This document shows positions 1 through 9,356 of a stretch of 64,000 nt of DNA, piece by piece. The notes beneath the pieces are model-generated. The model saw nothing but the letters and a program-made list of their open reading frames with translations, did no database searches and was not told the origin of the DNA. The position numbers and the translations under genes were made by a program. Each line of letters opens with the position of its first letter. Within the stretch, counting starts at the first letter, position 1. The DNA comes from Streptomyces tuirus (GTDB lineage: Bacteria > Actinomycetota > Actinomycetes > Streptomycetales > Streptomycetaceae): the NCBI GenBank assembly GCA_018195615.1, contig JAGTPG010000001.1, positions 186,001 through 250,000 of the forward strand. Direction: 5' to 3'.

Positions 1-1286
1 CCCAGTACCCGCAGGGCGCCCATCGCGGTCCGCAGGCCCAGGTGCTTGCGGTTGATGACCGCCTGGGTCTTCACCAGTTCGCGGTAGAAGACGTCCAGCG
101 GCAAGGTCGTGGGGACGACGGCGTGCTGGATGTCGAACAGTCGGTAGTCGCGGGTGGTCAGCCTGCGGGACTCGGTGTGCCAGATCTCCGTTCCTGGGTA
201 GGGCGTCATCACCGTCAGGTGCACGATTTCGGGGACGGCCATGGCGAACTCCCGGACGACGCGGAAGCGCTCTTCGTCCCACGCCGGATCCACGATGAGG
301 TTGATCGCCACGTTGATGCCCAGTCGGCGCGCGATCTCCAGGGCGCGGAAGTTCTCGTCGGGGCTGACGCGCTTGCGGTACAGGTCCAGCCCCTCGGCGT
401 CGATGGCTTCCATGCCGAGGAACATGTAGCTCAGACCAAGCCGGGCCCAGCGCTGGAAGACCTCCTCGTTACGCAACAGGACGTCGCTGCGGGTTTCCAG
501 GTAGTAGCGCTTGCGGATCCTGCGGCGTTCCAGCTCGGCAGCGATGGCATTGCCGTGCTCGGGCCGGATGAACGCGACGTCGTCGACGATGAACACGTTC
601 GGCTCCCGGATGGCCGCCATCTCCGCACCGGCCGCCTCGGGGGAAGCCTTGCGGTAGCTGCGGCCGTAGAAGGTCCAGGCGGAGCAGAAGGAGCAGTCCC
701 AGGGACAACCCCGGGTGAACTCGATCGACGCGCAGGGATCGAGTTCCCCGATGAAGTACTTGCGCCGGTGCCGCATCAGGTCGCGCGCCGGCAGAGGGCT
801 GTCGATGCCGTGCAGCATTCTAGGTTCGGGACCACGGCCCGCCGGCGTGACGATCCCCGGCACGCCGTCGACCCCGCCGTCCCGCACCGCCGCCAGTAGC
901 GGAACCACGGCCGGCTCGCCTTCCCCTCGCACCACCGCGTCCACGGTCCCTTCCGCCTGTGCGAGTACGTCTTCCGCCACGAAGGACACACTGTGCCCGC
1001 CGAAGAAGACGAAGCAGTCCGGGTCGACGCTCTTGGCCGCGTGGGCGAGGCCGATCGCCTCGGGGATGTTGGCCAGGTAGTTCAGGGACACGCCAAGCGC
1101 ATCCGGGCGGAAGGAGGCGAACTCACGGGCCAGTTCCTTCGTGCCGGTCACTTGCAGATCGACGATTCTCACCTCGTGGCCGGCGTCGCGGGCCGCACCG
1201 GCCACCCGCTCCAGGCCGAGGGGCTCCAACCGCAGGAAGATCTCCGAGTACATCAGAGCACTGGGATGGACGAGGAGCAGACGCAT
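1..1286 (-). CDS. hpnR: Hopanoid C-3 methylase HpnR (partial, C-terminus off the left edge)
   Basis: B12-binding-domain radical SAM enzyme that methylates C-3 of the hopanoid A ring, a membrane-lipid modification. The start MRLLLVHPSALMYSEIF, the segment KYFIGELDPCASIEF and the cluster motif CPWDCSFC (about residue 192, C-x3-C-x2-C) followed by FYGRSY are characteristic of HpnR as I recall the family. Roughly the first 140 residues form the cobalamin-binding Rossmann-like domain and the rest is the radical SAM barrel. About 427 codons are visible without a stop; the family is near 480-520 residues. GAGGTG precedes the ATG. No other hopanoid gene lies in the window, so it appears to stand alone. 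Confidence 0.88.
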   Translation of the reverse strand, partial: MRLLLVHPSALMYSEIFLRLEPLGLERVAGAARDAGHEVRIVDLQVTGTKELAREFASFRPDALGVSLNYLANIPEAIGLAHAAKSVDPDCFVFFGGHSVSFVAEDVLAQAEGTVDAVVRGEGEPAVVPLLAAVRDGGVDGVPGIVTPAGRGPEPRMLHGIDSPLPARDLMRHRRKYFIGELDPCASIEFTRGCPWDCSFCSAWTFYGRSYRKASPEAAGAEMAAIREPNVFIVDDVAFIRPEHGNAIAAELERRRIRKRYYLETRSDVLLRNEEVFQRWARLGLSYMFLGMEAIDAEGLDLYRKRVSPDENFRALEIARRLGINVAINLIVDPAWDEERFRVVREFAMAVPEIVHLTVMTPYPGTEIWHTESRRLTTRDYRLFDIQHAVVPTTLPLDVFYRELVKTQAVINRKHLGLRTAMGALRVL

Positions 1287-1794
1287 GGTCACCTCGGTGG
1301 ACGGCGGCAGGGACGACGGACACAGCGCGACCGGAAACCAGAAATCCCGGTTCGCCCTGAGCCGACGAGGGTCTGCCGTGCCAGCACTTGTATGGCGTTC
1401 CCGGCCCAGCCGGAGTCGGTCCCGGTCATACCTCTCCCTCGCAGGAGGGCAGCACCCTGCCCATCTTGACGGCTGCCTGCCTCCCCAACCCTGCCCAGCG
1501 GGTCCGGACGGGTGAGCGAGCCGTCAACCGCAGCAGTCGGCAAGCTCCTCGCGCAATGCCGCCAGGGCGGCGTGTGCGTCGAAATCCTTGAGGAGGAACG
1601 CCCGGTCCCCCCTCGCCGCGGCCAGGCGGTCGGGTTACGGACAGAGAGGACATGTGAAGACTGCCGGAACACGGCAATGTCTGTCCGACGTCCGCCGTGC
1701 GAGCCTCTTCTCGAAAGGAGGCGCCCGGGCCTTGAGCGCGCGCAGAGAGGGGCACACCGATGCCGCGGGGCCTTCGGGCAGCGACGAGAGGACC
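1287..1794. other. Intergenic stretch without a recognised gene
   Basis: About 500 bases between hpnR and the next plus-strand gene. On the minus strand, about 1525-1630, a 36-codon stretch ends in ALAALREELADCCG and a stop. It looks protein-like but follows directly on a stop codon and has no start, so it may be the tail of a decayed gene. Nothing else was recognised. Confidence 0.4.
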
Positions 1795-2891
1795 ATGGGA
1801 ATGACAGACCGGGCACCAGGAACGCCCCGCGCGTGGAAGTCGCTACTGCCGGCCGGCTTCGGCGTGCTCATCGTTCTCATCTCCGCCTTGCTCTTCGCGG
1901 CCGTGCCGGCTGAACTGGCCGACAAACGCGCGTACGCCGAAGCGCCCGTCTGCCCGGCCGGCACACCATCGGACAGCTGCCGGATGGTCGTCCCGGGGAT
2001 CGTGCGCGGCACGGAGAACGAGGCTCATGGCAAGGGGGTCCGGCACTGGCTGCTCGTCACCGAGCGGGGCTCGGATACCGTGCGTCGCTTGCGTATGGTC
2101 CGGTCGGGCCCGGTCTTCGACACTGTGCGCGCCGGAGACGCGGTACGGCTGACGTACTGGCGCGGGGAGGTCCGCACCGTCGGGTTCGGCGGGGTCGCCG
2201 AGGACACCCAGGCGTCACCGGCCAATGACTGGCGGCGGTCGCTGGGCATCGGTCTGGCGCTGCTGCCCTGGGGGCTCAGTCTGCTGTGGACCGGCTGGTG
2301 GGTCCGCTACCGCCACCCCCTTGTCAAGGACGCCCATCCCTGGCGGCTCGTCGCGGTGTGGGTGGGAGGTGTCACGCTGGGCATTTTCGGATTGGTGGCG
2401 AGCGATCTCGGCAGCGGCGTGCCGGAAGCCCTGCTGATCACGGCGGGCGCCGTCCTGCCGGCCGGGGGCGCGGGCGGCCTGTGCGTGTGGTGGCTGCGAC
2501 GGCGCATGAAGAAGGCCGAGGACACAAGTGACATCGTCCCGGTGCCCACCGAGGGCAAGCGGTGCGTGGGCGCGAGCGTGAGTGGCAGTGTGCCCTACAG
2601 CGTGGACGGCTTCGACCACTTGGTGGTGGGGACGGACCTCCCGCTTCCACGCCCGACCCCACCGGCGGCTTCGCTCGCAGGCCACTGCCGACGACGATGA
2701 CGGTGGAACGCGTTCGAGCTTTCCGGCCGACCGACCCCCCTGCCTGGACGACGCTCTACAAGTACGACGGCGTGGTCCTCGAATGCCGGGACGGTGACCA
2801 GGCAGTCTTCATCGTCACCCGTAGGCGCGACGCCCCTGTGATCTTCGGCGCACTGGTCACCGCTCGCACCACGACTGCCTCGCAATCTTGA
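1795..2891 (+). CDS. Hypothetical membrane protein, four predicted TM segments (frameshifted near 2640)
   Basis: Not a family I can name. The start is ATG at 1795 (AGAGGA just upstream; ATG 1801 is an alternative). It has a hydrophobic segment at about residues 16-40, then an outside domain with two cysteines (CPAGTPSDSC), then three more hydrophobic segments and a cytoplasmic tail. As given, the frame ends at 2700. Adding one C near 2643 joins it to a frame ending at 2891 whose translation (TLYKYDGVVLECRDGDQ, IFGALV) is clearly protein-like, giving about 365 residues. A coupled separate small gene starting at ATG 2697 is the less likely reading. Confidence 0.55.
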
Positions 2892-2892
2892 G

Positions 2893-3098
2893 TACAGGGC
2901 AGCGGGTTGCTGAGGGCGTGGACGACGTACTCGGGCCAAAGGGTGCTGCAGAAGGCTTCGTGGCGGCATGTCGGCGTGGTGGAGGCCGTCGCCCCTTTGG
3001 CGGCGGTCGCGGAGGATCTCGTAGCTCTTCATCCGGGCGAAGGTGTGCTCGACGCGGGCCCGCACGCGCCGGTGTTCGGCGTTGTCTTCCTCCTGGCC
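2893..3098 (-). pseudogene. IS5-family DDE transposase remnant (C-terminal part)
   Basis: The reverse-strand translation contains HRRVRARVEHTFARMKSYEI followed by LRDRRQRGDGLHHA, the conserved C-terminal block around the last catalytic glutamate of IS5-type transposases in actinobacteria. The reading then drifts into another frame. No start, no N-terminal catalytic residues and no terminal inverted repeats are present, so this is an inactive relic. It abuts a phosphatase fragment on the other strand. Confidence 0.7.
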
Positions 3099-3128
3099 GC
3101 GCAGGAGGGGACGTCCGGCTCGTCTGCG

Positions 3129-3325
3129 GTGCGGGACGATCAGACGGCGGCAGTGACCGCGATCCTGGCCGAGATCCAGGCGAGGCACGAGGTGTCGTTC
3201 CTGAACTACGGGCATCCGGGCCCCGGCGGTGAGGGCCGCAGCCGTACAGGGTCGCCTTCGCGCCGGGCGAGCAGCTGCTGCTCTACACCGACGGCGTCAT
3301 CGATGAAGATGACTGTGTGCGCGCC
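3129..3325 (+). pseudogene. SpoIIE/PP2C-type serine phosphatase fragment
   Basis: Two pieces in different frames match the SpoIIE phosphatase domain of streptomycete signalling proteins: VRDDQTAAVTAILAEIQ with VSFLNYGHPGP, then VAFAPGEQLLLYTDGVIDED. Family members carry LNYGHP and LLLYTDGVTE about 40-50 residues apart; here they are only about 20 apart and out of frame, so an internal deletion and a frameshift are present. Neither the N-terminal sensor part nor the C-terminus is found nearby. Confidence 0.65.
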
Positions 3326-3764
3326 TCGGCCCCGGGAGATATGGCGGAGCATCAGGTACCCAAGAGCCCGCAGCAGGTGGGCGTGCGCCGCCCCGCCCGG
3401 GCGAGGCGAACTGGCCCCGTTCCTGGAAGCTGTATTTGTACGGGCCACGTACGCGATCGGGCGAGCTGGGCGGGTGAACCAAACTCTTCACCGTGAAACG
3501 CCGGGGCACGGCACCTCGATCAGACGGCGGCATGCCGCCCGCCAACCGCCCGCTCGGCGCCCGTCGGCCCGATCCGGTAGCGGCATCGCACCAGCCGCAC
3601 CGACCATCGGCCACGTGCGCACGTCACGCCCAATGAGGCGGTGCCGCGCGTGGCTTCGGCCTGCGGATCACAAGAGGAGCTTCGCGCGAGCGATGGCCCT
3701 GCGTCCTGGGCGTTCCGCCATGGCGACGACGGGTGACGGTCGAGCACTCCTCTTGCAGCCATGG
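3326..3764. other. Degenerate stretch without a recognised gene
   Basis: About 440 bases between the phosphatase fragment and the aquaporin. Open frames occur on both strands but none has a recognisable motif, a good ribosome binding site or consistent codon bias. With the transposase and phosphatase relics before it, this looks like decayed sequence. Confidence 0.4.
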
Positions 3765-4708
3765 TCATTCCTCGTCGGAGGTGGTGGGGCGCGTCCGGCC
3801 GGGTTCCGGGGCCTCGCCCTGCTGCGCACGGATGTGGAGCACGTCGCCGATGAACAGGTCGTACACCAGCACACCGATCACACCGCCGACGAGCGGCCCG
3901 ACGATCGGAATCCACCAGTAGCCGCTGAACGCCCCTGCCAAGCTGCCTGGGAAGGCCAGATCCTCCCAGCCCGCCATCCATGTGAACAGGCGTGGGCCGA
4001 AGTCGCGGGCCGGGTTGATGGCATATCCGCGTTCGCCCCGAAGGACATGCCGATGGCAGCCACCACGAACCCGATCACCAGCGGCCCAAGGTTTGCCTTC
4101 ACGGCCGTGTTGCGTAGGTCGATGATCGCCACGACCAGCATGGCCAGGAAGGCGGTGCCGACGATCTGGTCGATCAGAGGCCCCCAGATGCCGCCGTGGA
4201 AGTACGGTGCCGGGAACGTGGCGAAGATCGAGAACGAGGCGAGGGTGTGGCCGTTGGTCTTGGGCCCTTCCATGGCGTCGTCGAAGGTGTTGATGGCGTC
4301 GTGGTACACGGCGTAGACCAGTGCCGCCCCGGCCAGGGCGCCGGCCACCTGCGACACCCAGTAGGGAACGACCTTCGCCCAGGGGAATTTGCGGCGAACG
4401 GCGAAGGCCAGAGTCACCGCCGGGTTGATGTGTGCCCCGCTGACCCCGCCGGCCACGTAGATACCCAGGACCACGCCGAAACACCAGCCCCAGGTGATCA
4501 GCAGCCAGTCTCCGGCACCGAGGAAGAATGTGGTGGGCCCCTCTGTACGACCCGATCCGGGCAGCGCCGCGACCGCCATCGCCACCACGCCGCAACCGAA
4601 TGAGATGAGAACGAATGTCCCCAGGAACTCCGAAAGGCATTCACCCCACAAGCCTCCGCGGCGCCTGAGCCGTGAGGGCTTCAAAAGGGGCTGGATCTCA
4701 ACGGCCAT
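3765..4708 (-). CDS. glpF: Aquaglyceroporin, MIP family (GlpF-like; frameshifted near 4032)
   Basis: Membrane channel for glycerol or other small solutes. The first NPA box is GAHINPAV at about residue 95. The second, [13 protein letters not shown], has the Asp after NPAR typical of glycerol-conducting members. Six hydrophobic helices and a charged C-terminal tail are visible. The given sequence reads [12 protein letters not shown] and leaves frame just before the second NPA box. One extra G in GCGGATATG restores [10 protein letters not shown] and a protein of about 314 residues. Start ATG 4708 encodes [11 protein letters not shown]. No glycerol kinase gene is adjacent. Confidence 0.85.
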
Positions 4709-5900
4709 GTGATCCTCTCAGATTCGTCCGGCCGCCTCGAGCGGCTGCCCGCGCTGTGATGCGCGATGCGGCGCGGAAACGGCGGGATGCATAGTTCTCC
4801 GCTTCCTCGCCGCCTTCGTGTCTCGTGTTGCCACGGTAAACACGAGATGTGGTTGTCGCGAGTCGACGCGCGCCTCTACAAGCTGATCAGGTGGTCAGTT
4901 CTAAACTCCCTGCATCCCCACGATCACCCCCGACGGCGGCTGTTCCTGTGCCGACCAACCAGCCGGTGAACGCCCTCAGCCCGGCCATTCCGTACAGTCC
5001 GCCCTGCGTCAATCTGAGAAGCTCGTGCCCGACGATGCTGAAATTTGTAATGACTCCCCCCAGCAGCATGTACACCGAGCGCGCCAGGTCGCTTGCGACT
5101 ACGTCTCCCAAGACGTAGTCGCAACGTAAAAGGCCATACTCTGAAGGCTCCATTTTCGGCATGTTTCCGGACGGGCGTGGAAGCCTTGCGGAACGGGTGA
5201 GCTACCTGCCCCAGGCTCACCCGCCCGGGCGGGAGCGCCAGCGGGAGTGCAGCCGGTGAGGTGGCGCAGCGGGCGGCGGCAGTACGGCTCGGAAAGACTC
5301 ACAAGGTAATTTCAGCCCGATGGAGTTGTGCCCCTTCGGCAAACGCAGAGGGAGCCGTCCCGTCCCCTCTCCTCACGGCCATGGTCACGGGAGTCGTGCC
5401 GTGCCTGGAGAAGTCTCGTGGCTGCCCCGGGCGCGGCTGTCCGAGGTATGACGACCAAGAGGCTGGGCGTGGTGCACAACCTCGGTGCTCATGGAGTCCA
5501 GCATGGGGCGCCCCCGGGAGCCCGGCTGCCGACCATCGGAGCGAAAGTACCGCGGAGGTGAAGAGCGATCGGTGACCACTCGATGGGTGCCGGAAGGGGA
5601 GGGGGGTTCGTCATTGCCCGCACCGTTACCGCACCGCCTGCGTTCTCCATGTGCAGGTTTCTGTGGAACCGAGCCTCAGTGGAGCAAGAGAACGGGCCCA
5701 TTGCGAGGCGAAGCAGGTCTGCCACTCGATGACGATCCTCGTGTCCTTCGTGGTGTCCGTCGTCGCCTGCTCCTCCGTCCTGCCGACGTGGTACTTCTTC
5801 GTCTGGGGGGCGACACACGCGGCCGCGCTCGGTCGGCTTGGACGGTGACACCACCTACACGAGCGGGGCAGACCGCCTGTATGTCGGGCACCGGGTCGGC
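4709..5900. other. 1.2-kb stretch with no confidently recognised gene
   Basis: Lower GC and more in-frame stops than the neighbours. The best candidate is a 91-codon minus-strand frame, 4887-5162 (begins MPKMEPSEYGLLRCDYVLGD), which reads moderately well but has no family I recognise and no strong Shine-Dalgarno. Other frames look random. The upstream part, 4709-4760, should hold the glpF promoter; no clear -35/-10 pair stands out. Confidence 0.4.
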
Positions 5901-6970
5901 CTATGGCTTGATGTCGTAGAGGACGTTGAAGGGGTCGTCCGCCGTGGACCGGGCCACATCGCTGAAGCCCGCCTCGGCGCACAGACCGCGTACGGCTGTC
6001 TCGGGCATACCGCAGGTGCCGAGGGCGGCTCCGCCGTTCGCGAGGGAGGTGGTCATGCAGTAGAACATGCTGAACCCGTAGAGCATCGATGCCACGGGGC
6101 CCACATTGTCCTGGGGCGGTCCTGGCAGTTGGTCTCGAGCATCAGGTAGTCGCCGTCGTCCTTGACGGCGGCTCTGATGGCGGCAAGCAGCCGCTTCGGT
6201 TCCGCAGCGTCGTGAATGACGTCGAAGGTGGTGACGAGGTCGTAGCGTCCGGGGAGGCCCTGGGCGGCATCGACCGTCTCGAAGGTCACGCGGTCGGTGA
6301 CACCGGCCTCCCCCGCTTTTGCCCGGGCGCGTTCCACCTGTCCCGGAAAGTTGTCGAACCCCGTGAAACGCGAGTGGGGAAACCTCTCGGCGAGCACGAT
6401 CAGTGCGCGGCCGGCACCGCATCCCACGTCCGCGACGTCGATGCCCCGCTCCAGCCTCTCGATGACATGAGGGAAGGTGCCCAGCCAGTCGTCGACCATC
6501 ACGCTCTCGAACCAGCTGCCGGTGAAACGGCTCATGCCGTCCCACAAGATGTCCGGGTAGTCGCTCTGCCGCACGCCTCCGCCGCTCCGGAACGCCTCGG
6601 CCAGTCGTTCGTACGGCGCCAGAGCGGCGGGCATCATCTGGTACACGCCGCCGAGGAACATGGGCCCTGATTCCTCGGCCAGGGCGGGGGCGTGCTCGGC
6701 GGGCAGCGCGAAGCGCCCGGGCTCCGGTTCCTCCAAGTAGCCGGTAGCGGTCATACCCCGCAGCCACTCGCGTACGTAACGCTCGTTCAGCTCCAGACGG
6801 TCCGCGAGTTCCTGGCTGTCGGCGGGACCATGGGCCGCGAGGTCCTTGAACAGTCCCAGCCGGTCGCCCAGGTGGCAGAGCCCGATGGTCATCGTCCCGC
6901 TGAGGTCGCCGAGCGCCTTCTCCATGAAGGCTTCGACCTTCGCCTCGTCCAGCTCGCGCGGCTCCGCCAT
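5901..6970 (-). CDS. SAM-dependent methyltransferase with N-terminal winged helix (Rv2258c-like; frameshifted near 6108)
   Basis: Class I methyltransferase. The N-terminal ~95 residues (LGDRLGLFKDLAAHGP, then LELNERYVREWL) resemble the dimerising winged-helix domain of Rv2258c-type enzymes. The SAM-binding motif VADVGCGAGRALIVLA follows near residue 175, then DLVTTFDVIHDAAEP. Start ATG 6970 has an excellent AGGAGG. The given frame ends early at CQDRPRTMWAP. Adding one C restores CQDRPQDNVGPVASMLYGFS and continues to the stop at 5901 (about 356 residues). The substrate is unknown. Confidence 0.8.
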
Positions 6971-7127
6971 GAAGTCCCTCCTGACCGTCGCGCACGATCG
7001 CGGAGTGCGACCGGCCCGGCAAGCCAACCACCGGTGGAGCTCCCCCGCGTCGCCGCCACGGCGGGCGGAGGCGCGAACTCCACTCGCCCGGGCGGCGTCG
7101 GCGTACCGCGTTCATGCGCGCTGCGCT

Positions 7128-7535
7128 TCAGCGGGCCCACGCCGGCTCGCGGCGGCTCAGGCCCGGTGCTTGGGTCGTGAACCCGGCCGCACTCGCCGAG
7201 CAGCTGGCGACCCTCGCGGACGGAGTAGCCAGCCGTGCCATGGTGCTCGGCACCGGAGGCGATGCCAGCAGAGGTGTTCGCAGGCGGCGGGGCCGATCGT
7301 GGTTCGGTAAGTGAGAGCGAGCAACGTTTGTCGACGCTTTTGGACAGCACTGACAACGGCTCACACCATGAGGCGGATCTGTCCTGGTCGCCGCGTCCGG
7401 GGCGTCAGTGAGCGTTGATCCCCCCCGGGCGTCTTGGATGTGGCGCTTTTTCACGGCCCGCAGTGTCGTCCTGTCGAGGGCCGACAGGGGCTCGGAGTCG
7501 GAGTCTGGGAAGGGGATGAGGAGCTGCTCGGGCAT
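7128..7535 (-). CDS. Small hypothetical ORF downstream of the first DUF418 gene (doubtful)
   Basis: It starts 47 nt after the DUF418 stop on the same strand. The first 40 residues (MPEQLLIPFPDSDSEPLSAL and on to RAVKKRHIQDARGG) look like a real protein with balanced charged residues. After about residue 60 the composition becomes Ser/Arg-rich and the frame lies over a plus-strand TetR tail, so the true gene may be short or truncated. No known family. Confidence 0.25.
   Translation of the reverse strand: MPEQLLIPFPDSDSEPLSALDRTTLRAVKKRHIQDARGGSTLTDAPDAATRTDPPHGVSRCQCCPKASTNVARSHLPNHDRPRRLRTPLLASPPVPSTMARLATPSARVASCSASAAGFTTQAPGLSRREPAWAR
7170..7314 (+). pseudogene. TetR-type regulator C-terminal fragment
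   Basis: The translation NPAALAEQLATLADGVASRA followed by MVLGTGGDA resembles the last helix of actinobacterial TetR proteins, where a DPxALAxQL...LxDGA..RA pattern usually occurs close to the stop. There is no helix-turn-helix upstream in any frame, so only the tail remains. Assignment rests on this short pattern alone. Confidence 0.4.
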
Positions 7536-7581
7536 CTCGGTGCCGGGGTGGAGCGAGGGGGCGTCCCACCCCGGCCGGGTC

Positions 7582-8850
7582 TCATCGGATGTGCTTCGCC
7601 GGCTTGGTGGCGGCGTTGAGGAGGTATTCCAGAGGGCCTCGGCGGAAGAAGCGGGACCAGATCGCGGCGAACACGATCGCCCCGAGGACGAACATGATCA
7701 GCGGCACCCATGATTGCTGGGTGCCGGTCCCGGCGGGCACGGACAGCGCGGACTGGGCGAGGAAGTGGCCGACGTAGGCGGTCAGGGACATGGTGCCCAC
7801 GGCGATGACCGGCTTCGCCAGGCGGCGCAGTCGCGGCAGGCGGTCCATCGCCACCGTCGCGCCCACGATCACGAGGATCGCGACGCCCACGCTGCCGATG
7901 ATGTCGAACGTGGTCCCGCTGTGCGGCCCGGCCTTCAGCAGGAACGACGCGGACATCTCGGGGAACGACCCCCCGTCCGGGGGCATCGACCCGCTGGCGG
8001 GGGGCGTCGAACCAGAGCTGCCGGACGACGACCCGTCTTCCGCGAGGCTCCGCAACGCGCCCGATCCGGCGAGCAGCAGGGACATGCCGTAGGCGGCCGC
8101 GGTGAGGGCGGCACCGAACGCGGCCAGGCGCTTTTGAACGGTGCCGGAGGACAGGTCGAGGCGGCCCAGCGCCATGCCCGCGATCACGAACGACATCCAC
8201 GTGAGCGCAGGGTAGAAGCCGGTGAGCAGCAGATCGAGCACTCCCACCTCGCTGAGGCGGCGGAGCGGGTCGTAGGCGTTGATGCTCTCCTGGACCGACG
8301 ACGTCAGCAGCGAGGTCAGGACGTACACCAACTGCGGTGTGACGAGGGCGAACGCGGCCGCGATGATCGCGAGTGTCCTGGCACGCAGTCCCACCAGGGG
8401 CAGGGCGAGGAGGAAGTAGACCCCGTAGAAGCCGAGGATGATCACTCCCCCGTACTCCATCGCCAGCACCGTGCCCAGCACCAGCAGGACCACGGCCCGG
8501 ATAGCGATCCGGGCCCTCGCCTGCCGGCCCGCCAGGCCCGTCTTCGGCTCGCGGCGGCCGGCGATCAGCATCAGTGAGAACCCGGCAAGAGTGGCGAACA
8601 GGACCGACGAGTGGCCATCCGCCATGTAGCGGATCCAGCTCGCCACGCCGGTCGTGGCGGACAGCGGGGGGCCGATGTGCACGACGTACATGCCGAACAC
8701 CGCCAGCGCGCGGGCCAGGTCCACCCCGACGAGGCGTCCCATCGAGGGACCGGCCGGGGCCGGCACGGCGGACTCGGGGGAGGTTCGGGGCGGCGGAGGT
8801 GACTTCTCCGGGAGAGCTGACGTCTCCTGCGGCGGCTGCGTCTGTGTCAT
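7582..8850 (-). CDS. DUF418-family integral membrane protein, copy 1
   Basis: Polytopic membrane protein of 422 residues related to the DUF418/acyltransferase-3-like group. After a Pro-rich start it has GRLVGVDLARALAVFGMYVV, which is diagnostic, then about ten hydrophobic segments, and ends with the DUF418 hallmark SRFFRRGPLEYLL. A Ser/Gly/Pro-rich loop lies at about residues 275-300. It is a clear paralogue of the protein at 13960-15171 (shared PKTGLAGRQA and LAKPVIAVG.MSLTAYV) and is transcribed divergently from the peptide and exporter genes. The biochemical role of DUF418 is unknown. Confidence 0.85.
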   Translation of the reverse strand: MTQTQPPQETSALPEKSPPPPRTSPESAVPAPAGPSMGRLVGVDLARALAVFGMYVVHIGPPLSATTGVASWIRYMADGHSSVLFATLAGFSLMLIAGRREPKTGLAGRQARARIAIRAVVLLVLGTVLAMEYGGVIILGFYGVYFLLALPLVGLRARTLAIIAAAFALVTPQLVYVLTSLLTSSVQESINAYDPLRRLSEVGVLDLLLTGFYPALTWMSFVIAGMALGRLDLSSGTVQKRLAAFGAALTAAAYGMSLLLAGSGALRSLAEDGSSSGSSGSTPPASGSMPPDGGSFPEMSASFLLKAGPHSGTTFDIIGSVGVAILVIVGATVAMDRLPRLRRLAKPVIAVGTMSLTAYVGHFLAQSALSVPAGTGTQQSWVPLIMFVLGAIVFAAIWSRFFRRGPLEYLLNAATKPAKHIR

Positions 8851-9064
8851 ACGGCAAACCTCGCGCGGAGCTCAGAGGGCGGGCCATCCGGCAGGCTTCG
8901 GTAACGCCCCCGCCGACCGGCGGGTACCGCCCTGCCGACCGGCGGAACCTCGTGCCCGACCCGGTCCGGTGCCAGCGGACGGTGGTCTTGTCCAGCCACT
9001 CGGCGGGGGTGGACCCGACGGTTGCCGGATGGGTGCGGGGCGGCCGGGCTTCCAGGGTGGAGGC

Positions 9065-9280
9065 ATGACACACCGTGCGCGGCACAAGGAGCCCGACACC
9101 TCCCTCGCCTCACCAGCCGACGAACCGGGGCATGACGTGGTCCCTCGCAGGGGCGATTTCCTGGAGTTCCTCGGCCTGGTGCTGGCTGCGGGCGCCCTCG
9201 TCCTGGTCGTCGTACGCCCTGAGGTACCCGAAGCGCTGATGCGTGCCCTTTCCTCGAGCGCAGCCAGACTCGTCCGCTGA
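9065..9280 (+). CDS. 71-residue peptide with one membrane segment, upstream of the ABC exporter
   Basis: Begins MTHRARHKEPDTSLASPADE; a single hydrophobic stretch (FLEFLGLVLAAGALVLVVV) sits at about residues 34-52, followed by a short polar tail ending ARLVR. GGTGGAGG stands close before the ATG, and the stop is 76 nt before the exporter start. It could be a small accessory membrane protein or a stress-responsive peptide. It has no Cys/Ser/Thr-rich core of a lanthipeptide and no obvious leader cleavage site. Confidence 0.45.
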   Translation: MTHRARHKEPDTSLASPADEPGHDVVPRRGDFLEFLGLVLAAGALVLVVVRPEVPEALMRALSSSAARLVR

Positions 9281-9356
9281 GCCCGCACACCATCACGCCC
9301 GATCCGTCCGGCACCGTCCATGCGGTGCCGGGCGGACCGCAGAAGGAAGGAAAGTT

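Noticed and set aside
2893..3098. Active IS element
   Set aside because: Only the C-terminal block of the transposase is present, without start, catalytic N-terminal Asp residues or terminal repeats.
4887..5162. 91-codon minus-strand gene
   Set aside because: Reads moderately well but lacks a convincing ribosome binding site, family match or operon context; described only as part of the intergenic stretch.
9065..9280. Lanthipeptide or lasso-peptide precursor
   Set aside because: No Cys/Ser/Thr-rich core, no modification enzymes nearby, and the hydrophobic helix fits a membrane peptide better.
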